In this document: positions 25,205-34,129 of the stretch, one piece after another | Position numbering within the stretch: the stretch's first letter is position 1 | How the letters are laid out: the number at the start of each line of letters is the position of its first letter | Assembly (NCBI GenBank): GCA_028277105.1 | Contig: JANQHO010000079.1 | Location: 1-46,036 of the forward strand | Reading direction: 5' to 3' | Length of the DNA stretch: 46,036 nucleotides | DNA from: Owenweeksia sp. | GTDB taxonomy: Bacteria; Bacteroidota; Bacteroidia; Flavobacteriales; Schleiferiaceae | The notes under the pieces: generated by a model | The model's database searches: none | What the model saw: only the letters and a program-made list of their open reading frames with translations | Told to the model about the DNA's origin: nothing | Made by a program: the position numbers and the translations under genes

Positions 25205-25798
25205 ATGGAGAAGATTTTTGGAATTGATTACGGAAGCAAGCTATCTGGCAATACAGTTATAGCTGTTTGTGCGCAGGGTGAAATCCTGTTTCTGGATGTA
25301 AAAAAGGGAGTGGATGCCGATCAGTTTATTCTTCATGCATCAGAGCATTTCAAACCCTCGGTTATATTTATTGATGCTCCTTTGTCCCTGCCAGGAATAT
25401 ACGCCAAACTACCCGATTGTAACAATTATCATTTTCGCAAAGCTGACCTGCAGCTAAAAGCCATGTCGCCCATGTTTTTAGGAGGCCTGGCAGCCAGGGC
25501 TATTGAGTTAAAAGAAAAGCTGATCCGGAGAGGTGTTAAGGTGCATGAAACTTATCCCCGTATAATTGCCAGTCGACTAAACCTTAAAAGCAACGGTTAT
25601 AAAGGCAGCCGGCTGGGTTTAAAAGACTGTAAAAAAGAGATTGTTAAGCACCTGCCTCAAAATATAGACCTGGATGTAGATGACATTAAAAACTGGCATT
25701 ATTTCGATTCCCTTCTGGCCCTGATGTCAGCAATAAATTTTTGTTCAGGTAACCATGACATTTTTGGGGATCCCAATGAAGGCGAGATCTATATCTGA
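25205..25798 (+). CDS. DUF429 family protein (predicted RNase H-like nuclease)
   Basis: A 197-residue protein of the DUF429 family, which has an RNase H-like fold. Visible motifs are FGIDYGSKLSGNTVIAV at the N-terminus (first acidic active-site residue), PSVIFIDAPLSLPG in the middle and KVHETYPRII later; the family has an invariant DAP. The start is ATG 25205, 7 nt after the SRPBCC stop; the frame extends upstream, but that would overlap the SRPBCC gene and does not fit the family start. Function is unproven in the family. Genes with the same organisation appear as a unit in this locus only, as far as I can say. Ends 13 nt before the DUF2452 gene. Confidence 0.8.
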   Translation: MEKIFGIDYGSKLSGNTVIAVCAQGEILFLDVKKGVDADQFILHASEHFKPSVIFIDAPLSLPGIYAKLPDCNNYHFRKADLQLKAMSPMFLGGLAARAIELKEKLIRRGVKVHETYPRIIASRLNLKSNGYKGSRLGLKDCKKEIVKHLPQNIDLDVDDIKNWHYFDSLLALMSAINFCSGNHDIFGDPNEGEIYI

Positions 25799-25811
25799 AT
25801 ATTTTGGCTGT

Positions 25812-26252
25812 ATGGATAAGGAAGAAAAGGATTTTATAAATCCCATTGATAAAGATAAAATAACAGAAAACCCTGGTACCCTGCCTTATGCACATACCGT
25901 TGGTAGTGCTCAGGTCAAACCTACCCATCAGGGGATGATCAAGAGTAAAGCTCTTTCTGCTATGGAAGAGCAAACCGATATACAGCTTCGCCAGATAAAA
26001 GAACAAATAGATCTACTGGCCCGTCAAGCTAAAGAAATACAGCAAAGAAAGGAACTCTCCGTTATGATCTATCAGGCTAAGATCAGTTTTAAGCCGGAGA
26101 TCAATCACGTATATCATTTATACGATAAGGGCAATGAAGATTTTGTGCTGTCTATGATAGGTCCTGACGAATGGAATGGCAGTTCCAAGTATGAAAAATT
26201 TATATATACGGTAAAACTACTGGCCGACCACACCTGGCAAATAGAGGAATAG
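25812..26252 (+). CDS. DUF2452 domain protein
   Basis: A 146-residue cytoplasmic protein of the DUF2452 family. It starts MDKEEKDFINPIDKDKITENPGTLPYAHTVGSA, has a helical middle (IQLRQIKEQIDLLARQAKEIQQRKELSVMIYQAKISF) and ends VYHLYDKGNEDFVLSMIGPDEWN and a short tail. The family resembles a domain of unknown function known from eukaryotic proteins and Bacteroidota. The start ATG 25812 is the one that fits the family; an upstream ATG at 25776 overlaps the DUF429 gene. It ends one nucleotide before the convergent response regulator gene, with no terminator between them. Confidence 0.8.
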   Translation: MDKEEKDFINPIDKDKITENPGTLPYAHTVGSAQVKPTHQGMIKSKALSAMEEQTDIQLRQIKEQIDLLARQAKEIQQRKELSVMIYQAKISFKPEINHVYHLYDKGNEDFVLSMIGPDEWNGSSKYEKFIYTVKLLADHTWQIEE

Positions 26253-26253
26253 C

Positions 26254-26952
26254 TCAGTTGATCCCATCTACCAGGCGAAACCCTTCACTGTGGACATTTA
26301 TAATAGCCACATTTTCATCTGAAGAAAGGTGTTTACGCAATTTTGCAATATATACATCCATACTCCTACCTGTAAAATAGTTATCGTCTTTCCAAATCCT
26401 TTTTAATGCTTCAGAACGACTGATCAGTTTATTTTTATTCTGAACCATAAGTTTAAGTAAGGCTCCCTCTTTAGGGCTTAATTTTATCTCTTTGCCCATA
26501 AAGTTGAGCCTGCGTATTTCAGCGTCATAGGTATACTTCCCAATCTGAAAAACCTTTTTTTCCTCTTCTTCATCCTGCTCCTTGCGGCTCAAAATAGCTT
26601 TGATCTTATACAGTAAAACCTCAGAGTCAAAAGGTTTGGTGAGATAATCATCTGCTCCCAACTGATAGCCTTTTAAAACGTCATCTTTCATTGACCTTGC
26701 CGTCAAAAAAATCAATGGCACTTCCAGGTCAAGTTCCCTTATTTCTGTGGCCAGAGTAAAACCATCCTTGTTGGGCATCATAACATCCAGTATACAGATG
26801 TCGGGTTCAAAACTTTTAAAGGCCCGGAGTCCTTCCACACCATCTTTAGCCAGAATAACTTCATAATCATGTAGTTGAAGGTAATCTCGTAAAACTGATC
26901 CGAAATTGGAATCGTCCTCTACCAGGAGTATTTGTCGGGTTTTGTCTTGCAT
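26254..26952 (-). CDS. OmpR-family response regulator
   Basis: A 232-residue DNA-binding response regulator. The receiver domain (about 1-120) has phospho-acceptor D56 in ICILDVMMPNKDG, acidic residues E12-D13-D14 at the active site and TKPF with the conserved lysine near 108. The winged-helix domain (about 135-230) carries KLSPKEGALLKLMVQNKNKLISR and SMDVYIAKLRKHL, typical of OmpR/PhoB. It starts one nucleotide after the histidine kinase stop, so kinase and regulator are certainly coexpressed. The cognate signal and target genes are unknown. It converges with the DUF2452 gene. Confidence 0.94.
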   Translation of the reverse strand: MQDKTRQILLVEDDSNFGSVLRDYLQLHDYEVILAKDGVEGLRAFKSFEPDICILDVMMPNKDGFTLATEIRELDLEVPLIFLTARSMKDDVLKGYQLGADDYLTKPFDSEVLLYKIKAILSRKEQDEEEEKKVFQIGKYTYDAEIRRLNFMGKEIKLSPKEGALLKLMVQNKNKLISRSEALKRIWKDDNYFTGRSMDVYIAKLRKHLSSDENVAIINVHSEGFRLVDGIN

Positions 26953-26953
26953 A

Positions 26954-28537
26954 TTACAGTTTTTCTATGGGTAAATAGATGTAGAATTTACTGCCCATAC
27001 CTTTTTCACTTTCCACTTCGATCCGTCCCTTATGGGCTTCAATTATACCCTTGGCATAGCTCAATCCCAGTCCATGTCCCTTGATGTTGTGAATATTACC
27101 TGAGCTTACTCTGTAAAAACGGTCAAAAATATGTTTCTGTTCCTCTTTGCTCATACCTACACCTTTATCACTTATTACTATAATGAAGTAATCTGTACTG
27201 GTTTCTGTTACTATCTTAACCTCCGGGGCACCATTAGAGTATTTAATTGCATTGTCAAGGATATTAATAATGGTGTTTATGAAGTGATTTTTATCCATCC
27301 ACAACTGGCTCCTTTGATCATTGTAAAAAGTTTGTAACCTCCCCCCTTTGCTTTCAAGATTGAGTCTGATGTGACTTATGGCTTCTTCTATCAAACCTCG
27401 CACATCCTCTTTTTCCATATTGAGCTCTAATTCCTTTTTCTCCATCAGGGCCATGCGCAAAACACTTTCAACTTGCATATTCATACGTTGGTTTTCCTGG
27501 CGGATAACCTCACTGTAGTGTTGTATCTTGGACTGGTCTGAAATGACTTTGGGGTTTTTAAGAGCATCAATCGCCAGGTTTATAGTAGCTATGGGGGTTT
27601 TAAACTCGTGCGTCATATTGTTAATGAAGTCTGTTTTTATTTCACTGATGCGCTTTTGACGCAAGAAATAATTAACTGTGCGATAAAACGTATAACCCAT
27701 AGCCGAGGTAAGTAAAATACTGGCAAAAAGAGTAAGCCACAGGGAACTAAGCAGGTAATTGGCCTTACCGGGAAAGCTTACCATTAAGAGGCGATTACTA
27801 AAAAAATCGTTGGGAAAAAGAGTAGCTATGTGCTTTTCTCCAGAAGAGGTCCAGTTCTCACTGCTGAGTATCGGAACATCATTATCCAAAACCACAAACT
27901 CAAAGGGAATATTAATGCCCTTTTGTTTTAGCTCAAAGTCGAGTATGGAATCAAGGTTTTCTTCAGACAGGCGTTTTTCTATATTTACCTGGCTTCTCAC
28001 TTCATGTAAGATCATTTTTTGCAGTATACCGTCCAGTTGTTCTGCTTTTTTGGCAATGAGATCAGAACCGTCCTGATAAACAATATTTTCTTTCCTTTCC
28101 AAAACAGTACCATTCAACCTCTTTTTCTTTTTAATATAAGTTTGTACTGAGGATCCCCTGGGGTCTGATAGCAACTTCACTACGGTATCACCATCTATTT
28201 GCATGCTGAAGTTAAACTTACTTTTCTGTTGCTTTCGCATAACGATAAGAGAAGAGTCGTTCCCTCCTTTTAATTCTATAAATGGGTTGACCCTGGAGCT
28301 GAAAAAAGGCTTGATCTCAAAACTCTCAAAAAGAAAATTGACAGACTCCAGTGTCTCTAAGCGCTGGGAAACATGACTCAGCGCTTCTGCTACCTCCTGG
28401 TCAAATTTTTCTTCTTTTATATTATAGGCATTCGTAATCCAGTAGGCCTGGATACCCGAAATCCCCAGTAGTGAAAGTGTCATCAGGGCAATAAGCCAAC
28501 TGATCCTTTTCCTTCCGCTGATCTTTACCATACTCAT
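26954..28537 (-). CDS. Sensor histidine kinase
   Basis: A 527-residue kinase from the ATG at 28537. Two membrane helices (about residues 12-32 and 262-290) bracket a periplasmic sensor region of about 230 residues. The HisKA domain has the phospho-accepting histidine near residue 310 (NMTHEFKTPIATINL). The HATPase_c domain has N-box NIINILDNAIKYS, G1 ISDKGVGMS and G2 GHGLGLSYAKGI. The reading frame could begin at a TTG at 28549, but that TTG lies inside a TAAATTTG promoter element; the ATG is preferred. Ligand unknown. It is followed directly by the response regulator gene and is divergent from the small T9SS cargo gene. Confidence 0.92.
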   Translation of the reverse strand: MSMVKISGRKRISWLIALMTLSLLGISGIQAYWITNAYNIKEEKFDQEVAEALSHVSQRLETLESVNFLFESFEIKPFFSSRVNPFIELKGGNDSSLIVMRKQQKSKFNFSMQIDGDTVVKLLSDPRGSSVQTYIKKKKRLNGTVLERKENIVYQDGSDLIAKKAEQLDGILQKMILHEVRSQVNIEKRLSEENLDSILDFELKQKGINIPFEFVVLDNDVPILSSENWTSSGEKHIATLFPNDFFSNRLLMVSFPGKANYLLSSLWLTLFASILLTSAMGYTFYRTVNYFLRQKRISEIKTDFINNMTHEFKTPIATINLAIDALKNPKVISDQSKIQHYSEVIRQENQRMNMQVESVLRMALMEKKELELNMEKEDVRGLIEEAISHIRLNLESKGGRLQTFYNDQRSQLWMDKNHFINTIINILDNAIKYSNGAPEVKIVTETSTDYFIIVISDKGVGMSKEEQKHIFDRFYRVSSGNIHNIKGHGLGLSYAKGIIEAHKGRIEVESEKGMGSKFYIYLPIEKL

Positions 28538-28546
28538 AATCAAACG

Positions 28547-28554
28547 CAAATTTA
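28547..28554 (-). promoter_or_regulatory. Promoter -7 element for the histidine kinase/regulator operon
   Basis: Minus-strand TAAATTTG followed by CGTTT, nine nucleotides before the ATG at 28537; a TTG lies 22 nt upstream. Confidence 0.5.
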
Positions 28555-28675
28555 ATAGTGTAAAGATGCTGTATTACAACTTTAACGACTCTTTAACAGC
28601 TGTGAGACAACTGTTAACACTTTTTAGATTGTCTAATAAGTAAATTGTAATAACGAAAACTAAAAACTATCCATT

Positions 28676-29113
28676 ATGAAAAAGCTGACTTTTCTAAGCG
28701 CTATTGTGGCCGTAATATGGGGGATATCTACCTCTGTTTACGCCCAGCAAAACAACGAGATCAATCCAGAAGCTGGCCATACCAATTCGGATTCCAGACC
28801 TGACTGGGGTTATGTAGATATAACTCTTTTACCCCCTCCACCAAACGGGCAGATCGGGCTTGAAGAAACACAGGAACTATTAAACCTGAGAGCATACCCC
28901 AATCCCAGTAACGGAGTTTTTACTTTAACGCTTGATGAACATCAGAAAAGTGTTAAAATAACCATATTCAATCTGGTTGGTAAAGAAGTTTTTGCTAAGG
29001 AACTAGGTCCTGGGAGTGTAAAACAACAGCTAACCATAGACCTTGATCACCTTGAAGCAGGTATTTATATTGTACGGGCAAACCGGGAAGCTATAAAGCT
29101 CGTTCTGCGGTAA
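28676..29113 (+). CDS. Mini T9SS cargo: signal peptide plus sorting domain
   Basis: A 145-residue secreted protein. A signal peptide (about 1-24, ending VYAQ) is followed by a short mature region of only about 46 residues (25-70; contains DWGYVDITLLPPPPNGQIG) and a complete type A T9SS sorting domain (71-145; LRAYPNPSNGVFTLTL and EAGIYIVRANREAIKLVLR). Most T9SS cargoes carry large enzymatic or adhesive domains, so a cargo with almost no passenger is unusual. It may be a short surface peptide, a truncated remnant, or a sorting-domain-only protein used for another purpose. Divergent from the histidine kinase across 138 bp; no downstream terminator seen. Confidence 0.85.
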   Translation: MKKLTFLSAIVAVIWGISTSVYAQQNNEINPEAGHTNSDSRPDWGYVDITLLPPPPNGQIGLEETQELLNLRAYPNPSNGVFTLTLDEHQKSVKITIFNLVGKEVFAKELGPGSVKQQLTIDLDHLEAGIYIVRANREAIKLVLR

Positions 29114-29202
29114 CCAACAAATTTCCTTATCTGTAAAAAATGCTATTAGCCATAAAGCTTAATTTTAGCATATTTGTGTGCTAACCTATATATAAGCATA
29201 AT

Positions 29203-30990
29203 ATGGCTAATAAGCAGAAACCTGTAAAAAAAGCCAAAAAGACAAAAATTTTAAAACTGCTCTATCCTTTAGCGCTGATTTTAGTCTTTTTAGTAGTTTA
29301 CAATCAGATTTTTGATAAAAAAGTAAACTTAGGAGGTGATAATATTGGCTACTACAGCCTGGGGGTTTCTTTAGCTCAAGGTGAAGGATATGCTTTCATT
29401 CACGAACCCAAGCCCAAACCACACTCTCATTTTCCACCGGGATATCCTGCTTTTCTGGCTTTCTTTATTTATTTATTTTCCAGCAACATCATATTTCTTA
29501 AAATAATTAACGGTGTACTTTTACTGGGATCTTGTTTGTTGCTTTATAACATTCTCAACAGGATTTTAAGCAATCAGAAACTTGCCTTTGCACTTTCCCT
29601 GCTAATGCTGTTTAATTATCATCTGCTGTCTTACTCAACCATTATGATGAGTGAGATCCCATTCATTTTTTTCTCGATGCTTGCGATTTTATTCTTTATT
29701 CTATCAACAGAAAAGGAAAATCCGTTTAAGAGTCACGAAATATATTTGGTTATTCTACTAACTGCGTACTCTTATTATATCCGGTCTATTGGAATAGCAT
29801 TATTGGGAGGTTTATTGCTGTACCTATTATTCCGTAAAAAATTCAAATACTTTTTTTCTCTGTTGTTCGGGTTTATTGCATTAAGCCTGCCCTGGTTCTT
29901 AAGAGGCCGATCCTTGGAAGTTAAGAGCAGTTACCTTGATCAGTTGACAATGAAAAACCCGTATCGCCCTGAAGAAGGTCAGGCTAACTTCAGTGATCTT
30001 TTAAAAAGAGTGGGGGAAAATTTAGAACGATACGTTGGAATAGAAATCCCTAATGCCATATTGCCCTACAAAACTATTTCTTATGGTGACCTGGACATTA
30101 CTGCGACTAATATAATTACAGGTGTGTTATTACTAGCGCTTATTTGTTACGGCATTATAAAGCTACCCAAGCACCGGGATTTATTCATTTGGTATTTGCT
30201 GGGAACTTTTGCCATCCTTATGTTATGGCCTCAGGTTTGGTTTGGTATAAGGTTTATGATCTCGTTAATTCCTTTTCTTCTATTTCTTATTTCCTATGGT
30301 GCTTTTAAACTTGTAGAGCTAATCCTAAGCAGATTGCGAATTGCTAAGAAGATCAATCCGCTGTTGATAATTTGTTTTGCATTCCTGTTTATACCGAATA
30401 TCAAAAAACTTCATTCTCAATCATCAACAAGATATTATCAGCAGTATAAAGATTATTTTGATGCAGGCAGCTGGGTCAATAAAAATACGCCCGAAAATTC
30501 GATTGTATGCGCCCGAAAACCCGGGCTTTTATACCTGTATGCCCATCGTAAGGCAGGCAAATTTTTAAATACTTACGACTTTAACAGGCTGCTGGAACGA
30601 TTAATTGATGATGGCATCACCCACGTAGTTTTAGACCAACTGGGCTATAAAGATGAATCCCGGTATCTGGTTCCGGTGATTTTAGCTAATCCGGAAAAAT
30701 TCAGGGTATTAAAACAATACAGTACTACTAACACCTATATATTGGAATTTAATCCGGACCTGGGCTATCAAGGTTCTTGGAAGCAATTGCCCCCTGATGA
30801 AAAAACGGAAATGGGTAAATCCGTTAAAGAAGGTACTGGGAGGTTTGTATACCCTGACGGTAGGGTTTTTGAAGGCAATTGGGTTGACGATAAAAAAGAA
30901 GGTCCTGGAAAAATGATTTACCCCAACGGAACTATAGTTGAGGGTATTTGGCAAAATGACGAAATGATATCCGTTACCCCTCAGCCTTAA
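29203..30990 (+). CDS. GT-C membrane glycosyltransferase with C-terminal MORN repeats
   Basis: A 595-residue fusion. Residues about 15-420 are a multi-pass GT-C (GT39/GT83-like) glycosyltransferase: a basic N-terminus, then a membrane helix, a loop with GGDNIGYYSLGVSLAQGEGYA (the acidic catalytic site of the family) and HFPPGYPAFLAFF, and further helices. Residues about 430-520 are the soluble periplasmic domain. From residue 522 to the end, YQGSW begins a partial MORN-like repeat. Two full MORN repeats follow at about 544-566 (GTGRFVYPDGRVFEGNW) and 567-589 (GPGKMIYPNGTIVEGIW). The family normally uses a polyprenyl-phosphate sugar donor. The GT2 gene 53 nt downstream is a candidate donor synthase. 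Confidence 0.88.
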   Translation: MANKQKPVKKAKKTKILKLLYPLALILVFLVVYNQIFDKKVNLGGDNIGYYSLGVSLAQGEGYAFIHEPKPKPHSHFPPGYPAFLAFFIYLFSSNIIFLKIINGVLLLGSCLLLYNILNRILSNQKLAFALSLLMLFNYHLLSYSTIMMSEIPFIFFSMLAILFFILSTEKENPFKSHEIYLVILLTAYSYYIRSIGIALLGGLLLYLLFRKKFKYFFSLLFGFIALSLPWFLRGRSLEVKSSYLDQLTMKNPYRPEEGQANFSDLLKRVGENLERYVGIEIPNAILPYKTISYGDLDITATNIITGVLLLALICYGIIKLPKHRDLFIWYLLGTFAILMLWPQVWFGIRFMISLIPFLLFLISYGAFKLVELILSRLRIAKKINPLLIICFAFLFIPNIKKLHSQSSTRYYQQYKDYFDAGSWVNKNTPENSIVCARKPGLLYLYAHRKAGKFLNTYDFNRLLERLIDDGITHVVLDQLGYKDESRYLVPVILANPEKFRVLKQYSTTNTYILEFNPDLGYQGSWKQLPPDEKTEMGKSVKEGTGRFVYPDGRVFEGNWVDDKKEGPGKMIYPNGTIVEGIWQNDEMISVTPQP

Positions 30991-31002
30991 ATAAAAACCT
31001 TT

Positions 31003-31010
31003 TATTTTTG
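31003..31010 (+). promoter_or_regulatory. Promoter -7 element for the GT2 gene
   Basis: TATTTTTG followed by CGCCC, 32 nt upstream of the GT2 ATG, just after the stop of the GT-C/MORN gene. Confidence 0.5.
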
Positions 31011-31042
31011 CGCCCTCTCATAACCAAGTCCCTGGTTTTAAA

Positions 31043-31762
31043 ATGAAGATAACTAAACTGTCGATAGTAATCCCTGCTTATAATGAGGGCCCTACTATTC
31101 ATAATATCCTGAACAGGATAAAACACGTTGAGCTTACCGATAATATCGAAAAAGAATTAATTATCGTAAACGACTGCTCCACCGATAATACAGAAGACTC
31201 CATACTAAATTATCAGAAGGAAAATCCCGAATTAAATATCCAGTATTACAAACACGAAGTAAATCGGGGAAAAGGAGCTGCCCTGCATACCGGTATCAGC
31301 AAGGCGAACGGTGAGTTCTTAATTATCCAGGATGCCGATCTTGAATACGATCCCCAGGAATACAATATTCTGCTTAAACCTATACTAAGTGATGATGCTG
31401 ATGTGGTTTACGGTTCGCGCTTTATGGGAGGCAATCCTCATCGTATTCTCTTTTTCTGGCATTCAATAGGTAACAAGTTCCTCACTTTTCTCTCCAATAT
31501 GTTTACCAACCTGAATCTTACTGATATGGAAACCTGCTACAAGTTATTCCGTACAGATATCATTCAGTCGTTAACCTTGAAAGAAAAGAGATTTGGTTTT
31601 GAGCCCGAAGTAACCGCTAAGATAGCGCGGGTACCCAAAATCAGGATCTACGAAGTAGGGATAAGTTATTACGGACGTACCTTTGACGAAGGCAAAAAAA
31701 TCAACTGGAAAGACGGCTTTAGAGCGATTTACTGCATTCTTCGCTATAACCTTTTTAATTAA
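31043..31762 (+). CDS. GT2 family glycosyltransferase (DPM1-like polyprenyl-phosphate sugar synthase)
   Basis: A 239-residue cytoplasmic glycosyltransferase with a GT-A fold. Motifs: [16 protein letters not shown] (N-terminal nucleotide-binding), [13 protein letters not shown], and [18 protein letters not shown] containing the DAD metal-binding site, then YGSRFMGG. The sequence resembles the DPM1 group, which transfers a sugar from a nucleotide donor to undecaprenyl phosphate or a similar lipid; no C-terminal membrane helices are present. Its partner could be the preceding GT-C enzyme, which would use the lipid-linked sugar. Its stop overlaps that of the convergent TonB-dependent receptor by 4 nt. 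Confidence 0.9.
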   Translation: MKITKLSIVIPAYNEGPTIHNILNRIKHVELTDNIEKELIIVNDCSTDNTEDSILNYQKENPELNIQYYKHEVNRGKGAALHTGISKANGEFLIIQDADLEYDPQEYNILLKPILSDDADVVYGSRFMGGNPHRILFFWHSIGNKFLTFLSNMFTNLNLTDMETCYKLFRTDIIQSLTLKEKRFGFEPEVTAKIARVPKIRIYEVGISYYGRTFDEGKKINWKDGFRAIYCILRYNLFN

Positions 31763-34071
31763 AACATATAATTAATGCTTACAGTAGGCATAATAGGAAG
31801 CTGATCCACTCTTCTGTTCTCTATGCGATCGTAATAAAATATGTTTTGATAGTTCAGAACATTAGTGGCTCCCGCTGAAATCTCCATCTCCTGCTGGTTC
31901 TTCATTTTGTAGTTTTTAGTGATCGATACATCTACCCGGTGGTAGTTTGGCAGACGATTGGAGTTAAAGTCTCCGTACAGTACTCCCAACTCTCCATTCT
32001 CACTGGTATAGTCGTAGGCAACGTCAATTTGACCTCCGGCAGATAAAAAGGACTGCTCACTGAAGAAAGCCTGAGTAGGTGTAAAGGGAAAACCTGTTCC
32101 GAAATTGTATCGCATGCTGAACTCCCAGCTCAATTCCTTGCCAAAAGAATAATTAGTTACCAGATTGAGGTTATGTCTGCGGTCGAAAAACGGGGCATAC
32201 TCTTCAATGCCATCATTACGGGTAATTTTTCCTATAGAATAAGCCAGCCAAATATTGGTGCTTTTAGTCGTATACTTTCCCAGTATATCTATTCCCTGGG
32301 CAAAACCTCTTTCAATTATGAACTCGCTTCTCAGAACTTCCGGTTTGTCGAGGTTAGTGCCCTCTTCATAAAGTTGATTGCGGTTGACATTGGTCAGTTG
32401 ATTGAAATCCTTGATATAAGCCTCTATATTGACACTGATCTCATCTGTAACTTCAACCTCTCCTCCAATAATGATATGACGGGCTTTTTGCAGGCGACTG
32501 GTCACTTCTTCACCTTCAAAAGTATCGGGAATGTTACTGGGCCCGCTCAAAAAGCCATAAAAAAGGTTGACCACATCACGGTCAGAATTAGCTGCAATGA
32601 GATTTTGAGAAAACAGACCTCCGGAAGCTTTAAATCTGAGGTAGTTTGTTACATTGTATTTAATCCCAAATCTAGGTTCTATTGACAGTTCGCTTTGTGA
32701 ACTGTAATAGTGAACCCTCAGGCTGGGTTCTATTAAAAGTCTGTTGCCAGCATATTTGTATCTCATATAACCTCCTAACTCTGTAGTGTTTTCTATTTGA
32801 CTCCTGCTTATTCCCAAATCATTGGTAAACTCATACTCCGTACGGTAACCTATTGCTTCTACTCCGTATTTAAACTCGTCATTTTCACGGAGGAAATAGG
32901 TAAAATCCAGGCCTCCATTAAAACCACTAATACTGGATGTGCCGTTATTACTATTAGCCGACACAGATGTGATATCGTAAATTGAATAGGCGAGATCTCC
33001 GCTGATGAGTACTGCTGAAGTAGGAGGAACAGCTGTAAAATTCATCCCCATACCGCGGGAATCCCAATCAATAGAATTATTGCCACCAAAGCGTACCGCA
33101 TCGTCAAACGAAAAACCGAATACCGCTACCCTTGAGCCATTGTCTGACTGCAGGGCCAGTTTGGCATAGATATCATTAAATTCAAAAGGTAGCCCCCCGT
33201 ACTCTGTCTCTACGTAAGGATAAAATATTTGACTGGTTTGATCGAGGTATGAAGTTTTGGCACTGACTAAAAAAGAAGTAGAGGCAAAACCATTTTTATC
33301 ACGAGCTCCCAGAGGGGTTTCCAGTAAAATCTTTGAGGTGTAGGTACTCATACCTAATTTACCGGTAAACCGTTTACGGTTACCATCACGGGTTTTAATA
33401 TCCATTACCGAACTGTTACGGCTGCCGTATTCCGCATTAAAACCCCCGGTATAAACATCAGCTGTCCGAATTATATCAGCATCAAAAACGGAAAAGAAGC
33501 CGATGGAGTGAAAGGGGTTATAGATAACCATTCCATCCAGTAACACCAGATTTTGGATGGGGGCTCCCCCCCTGATGTATAATTGTCCTCCCTGGTCACC
33601 CGTGGTAATTACCCCTGGTAAAACCTGGATAGCTTTGATAATATCGGCATCTCCACCTACTGAAAACTGCTGTATGTCTTTGGGATCAATGGAAATTACA
33701 CTGGTAAGCACTTTGGTTTCCCTCGCCTGTCGATCGACATTTATTTCTACGTCCTTCAAAATTTCAGATGATTGCTTCAGGTAGATCTTTTCATTTGAAA
33801 TAATGCCGGCTACCACAGCAATATCCTTTTCATAAGGAGCATAGCCAATAAAGGTAACCTGAAGAACATAGCTTCCCGGTTCTACATTGTTAATTACAAA
33901 TAATCCATCTTCATTAGCCACTGCGCCTTTGGTAGTGCCTTTAAGAACGGCATTGGCAAAGGCAATAGGTTCATCTGTTTCTTCATCGTAAACAAAGCCC
34001 CTCACCTTGCCGGTTTGAGCAAATGCTACTACACTCCAGAAAAACAACACTGGTAAAAAGGCATATCTCAT
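31759..34071 (-). CDS. TonB-dependent receptor with N-terminal carboxypeptidase-regulatory-like domain
   Basis: Outer-membrane receptor of 770 residues from ATG 34071, with a signal peptide ([19 protein letters not shown]). A carboxypeptidase-regulatory-like domain ([21 protein letters not shown], about 22-105) is followed by a plug domain with [24 protein letters not shown] and a long beta barrel ending in phenylalanine. The reading frame extends upstream to 34218, but that part overlaps holA and contains no signal; the ATG at 34071 matches the family. No SusD-like gene is adjacent. Substrate unknown. Confidence 0.9.
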   Translation of the reverse strand: MRYAFLPVLFFWSVVAFAQTGKVRGFVYDEETDEPIAFANAVLKGTTKGAVANEDGLFVINNVEPGSYVLQVTFIGYAPYEKDIAVVAGIISNEKIYLKQSSEILKDVEINVDRQARETKVLTSVISIDPKDIQQFSVGGDADIIKAIQVLPGVITTGDQGGQLYIRGGAPIQNLVLLDGMVIYNPFHSIGFFSVFDADIIRTADVYTGGFNAEYGSRNSSVMDIKTRDGNRKRFTGKLGMSTYTSKILLETPLGARDKNGFASTSFLVSAKTSYLDQTSQIFYPYVETEYGGLPFEFNDIYAKLALQSDNGSRVAVFGFSFDDAVRFGGNNSIDWDSRGMGMNFTAVPPTSAVLISGDLAYSIYDITSVSANSNNGTSSISGFNGGLDFTYFLRENDEFKYGVEAIGYRTEYEFTNDLGISRSQIENTTELGGYMRYKYAGNRLLIEPSLRVHYYSSQSELSIEPRFGIKYNVTNYLRFKASGGLFSQNLIAANSDRDVVNLFYGFLSGPSNIPDTFEGEEVTSRLQKARHIIIGGEVEVTDEISVNIEAYIKDFNQLTNVNRNQLYEEGTNLDKPEVLRSEFIIERGFAQGIDILGKYTTKSTNIWLAYSIGKITRNDGIEEYAPFFDRRHNLNLVTNYSFGKELSWEFSMRYNFGTGFPFTPTQAFFSEQSFLSAGGQIDVAYDYTSENGELGVLYGDFNSNRLPNYHRVDVSITKNYKMKNQQEMEISAGATNVLNYQNIFYYDRIENRRVDQLPIMPTVSINYMF

Positions 34072-34129
34072 TAGTATGGATTTATTCAGGCTTCCAGAAT
34101 TGCCAAATATCATATTTATCCCGCAAAGC

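Noticed and set aside
13700..34071. SusCD-type polysaccharide utilisation locus
   Set aside because: Two TonB-dependent receptors are present, but no SusD-like gene and no glycoside hydrolases lie beside them.
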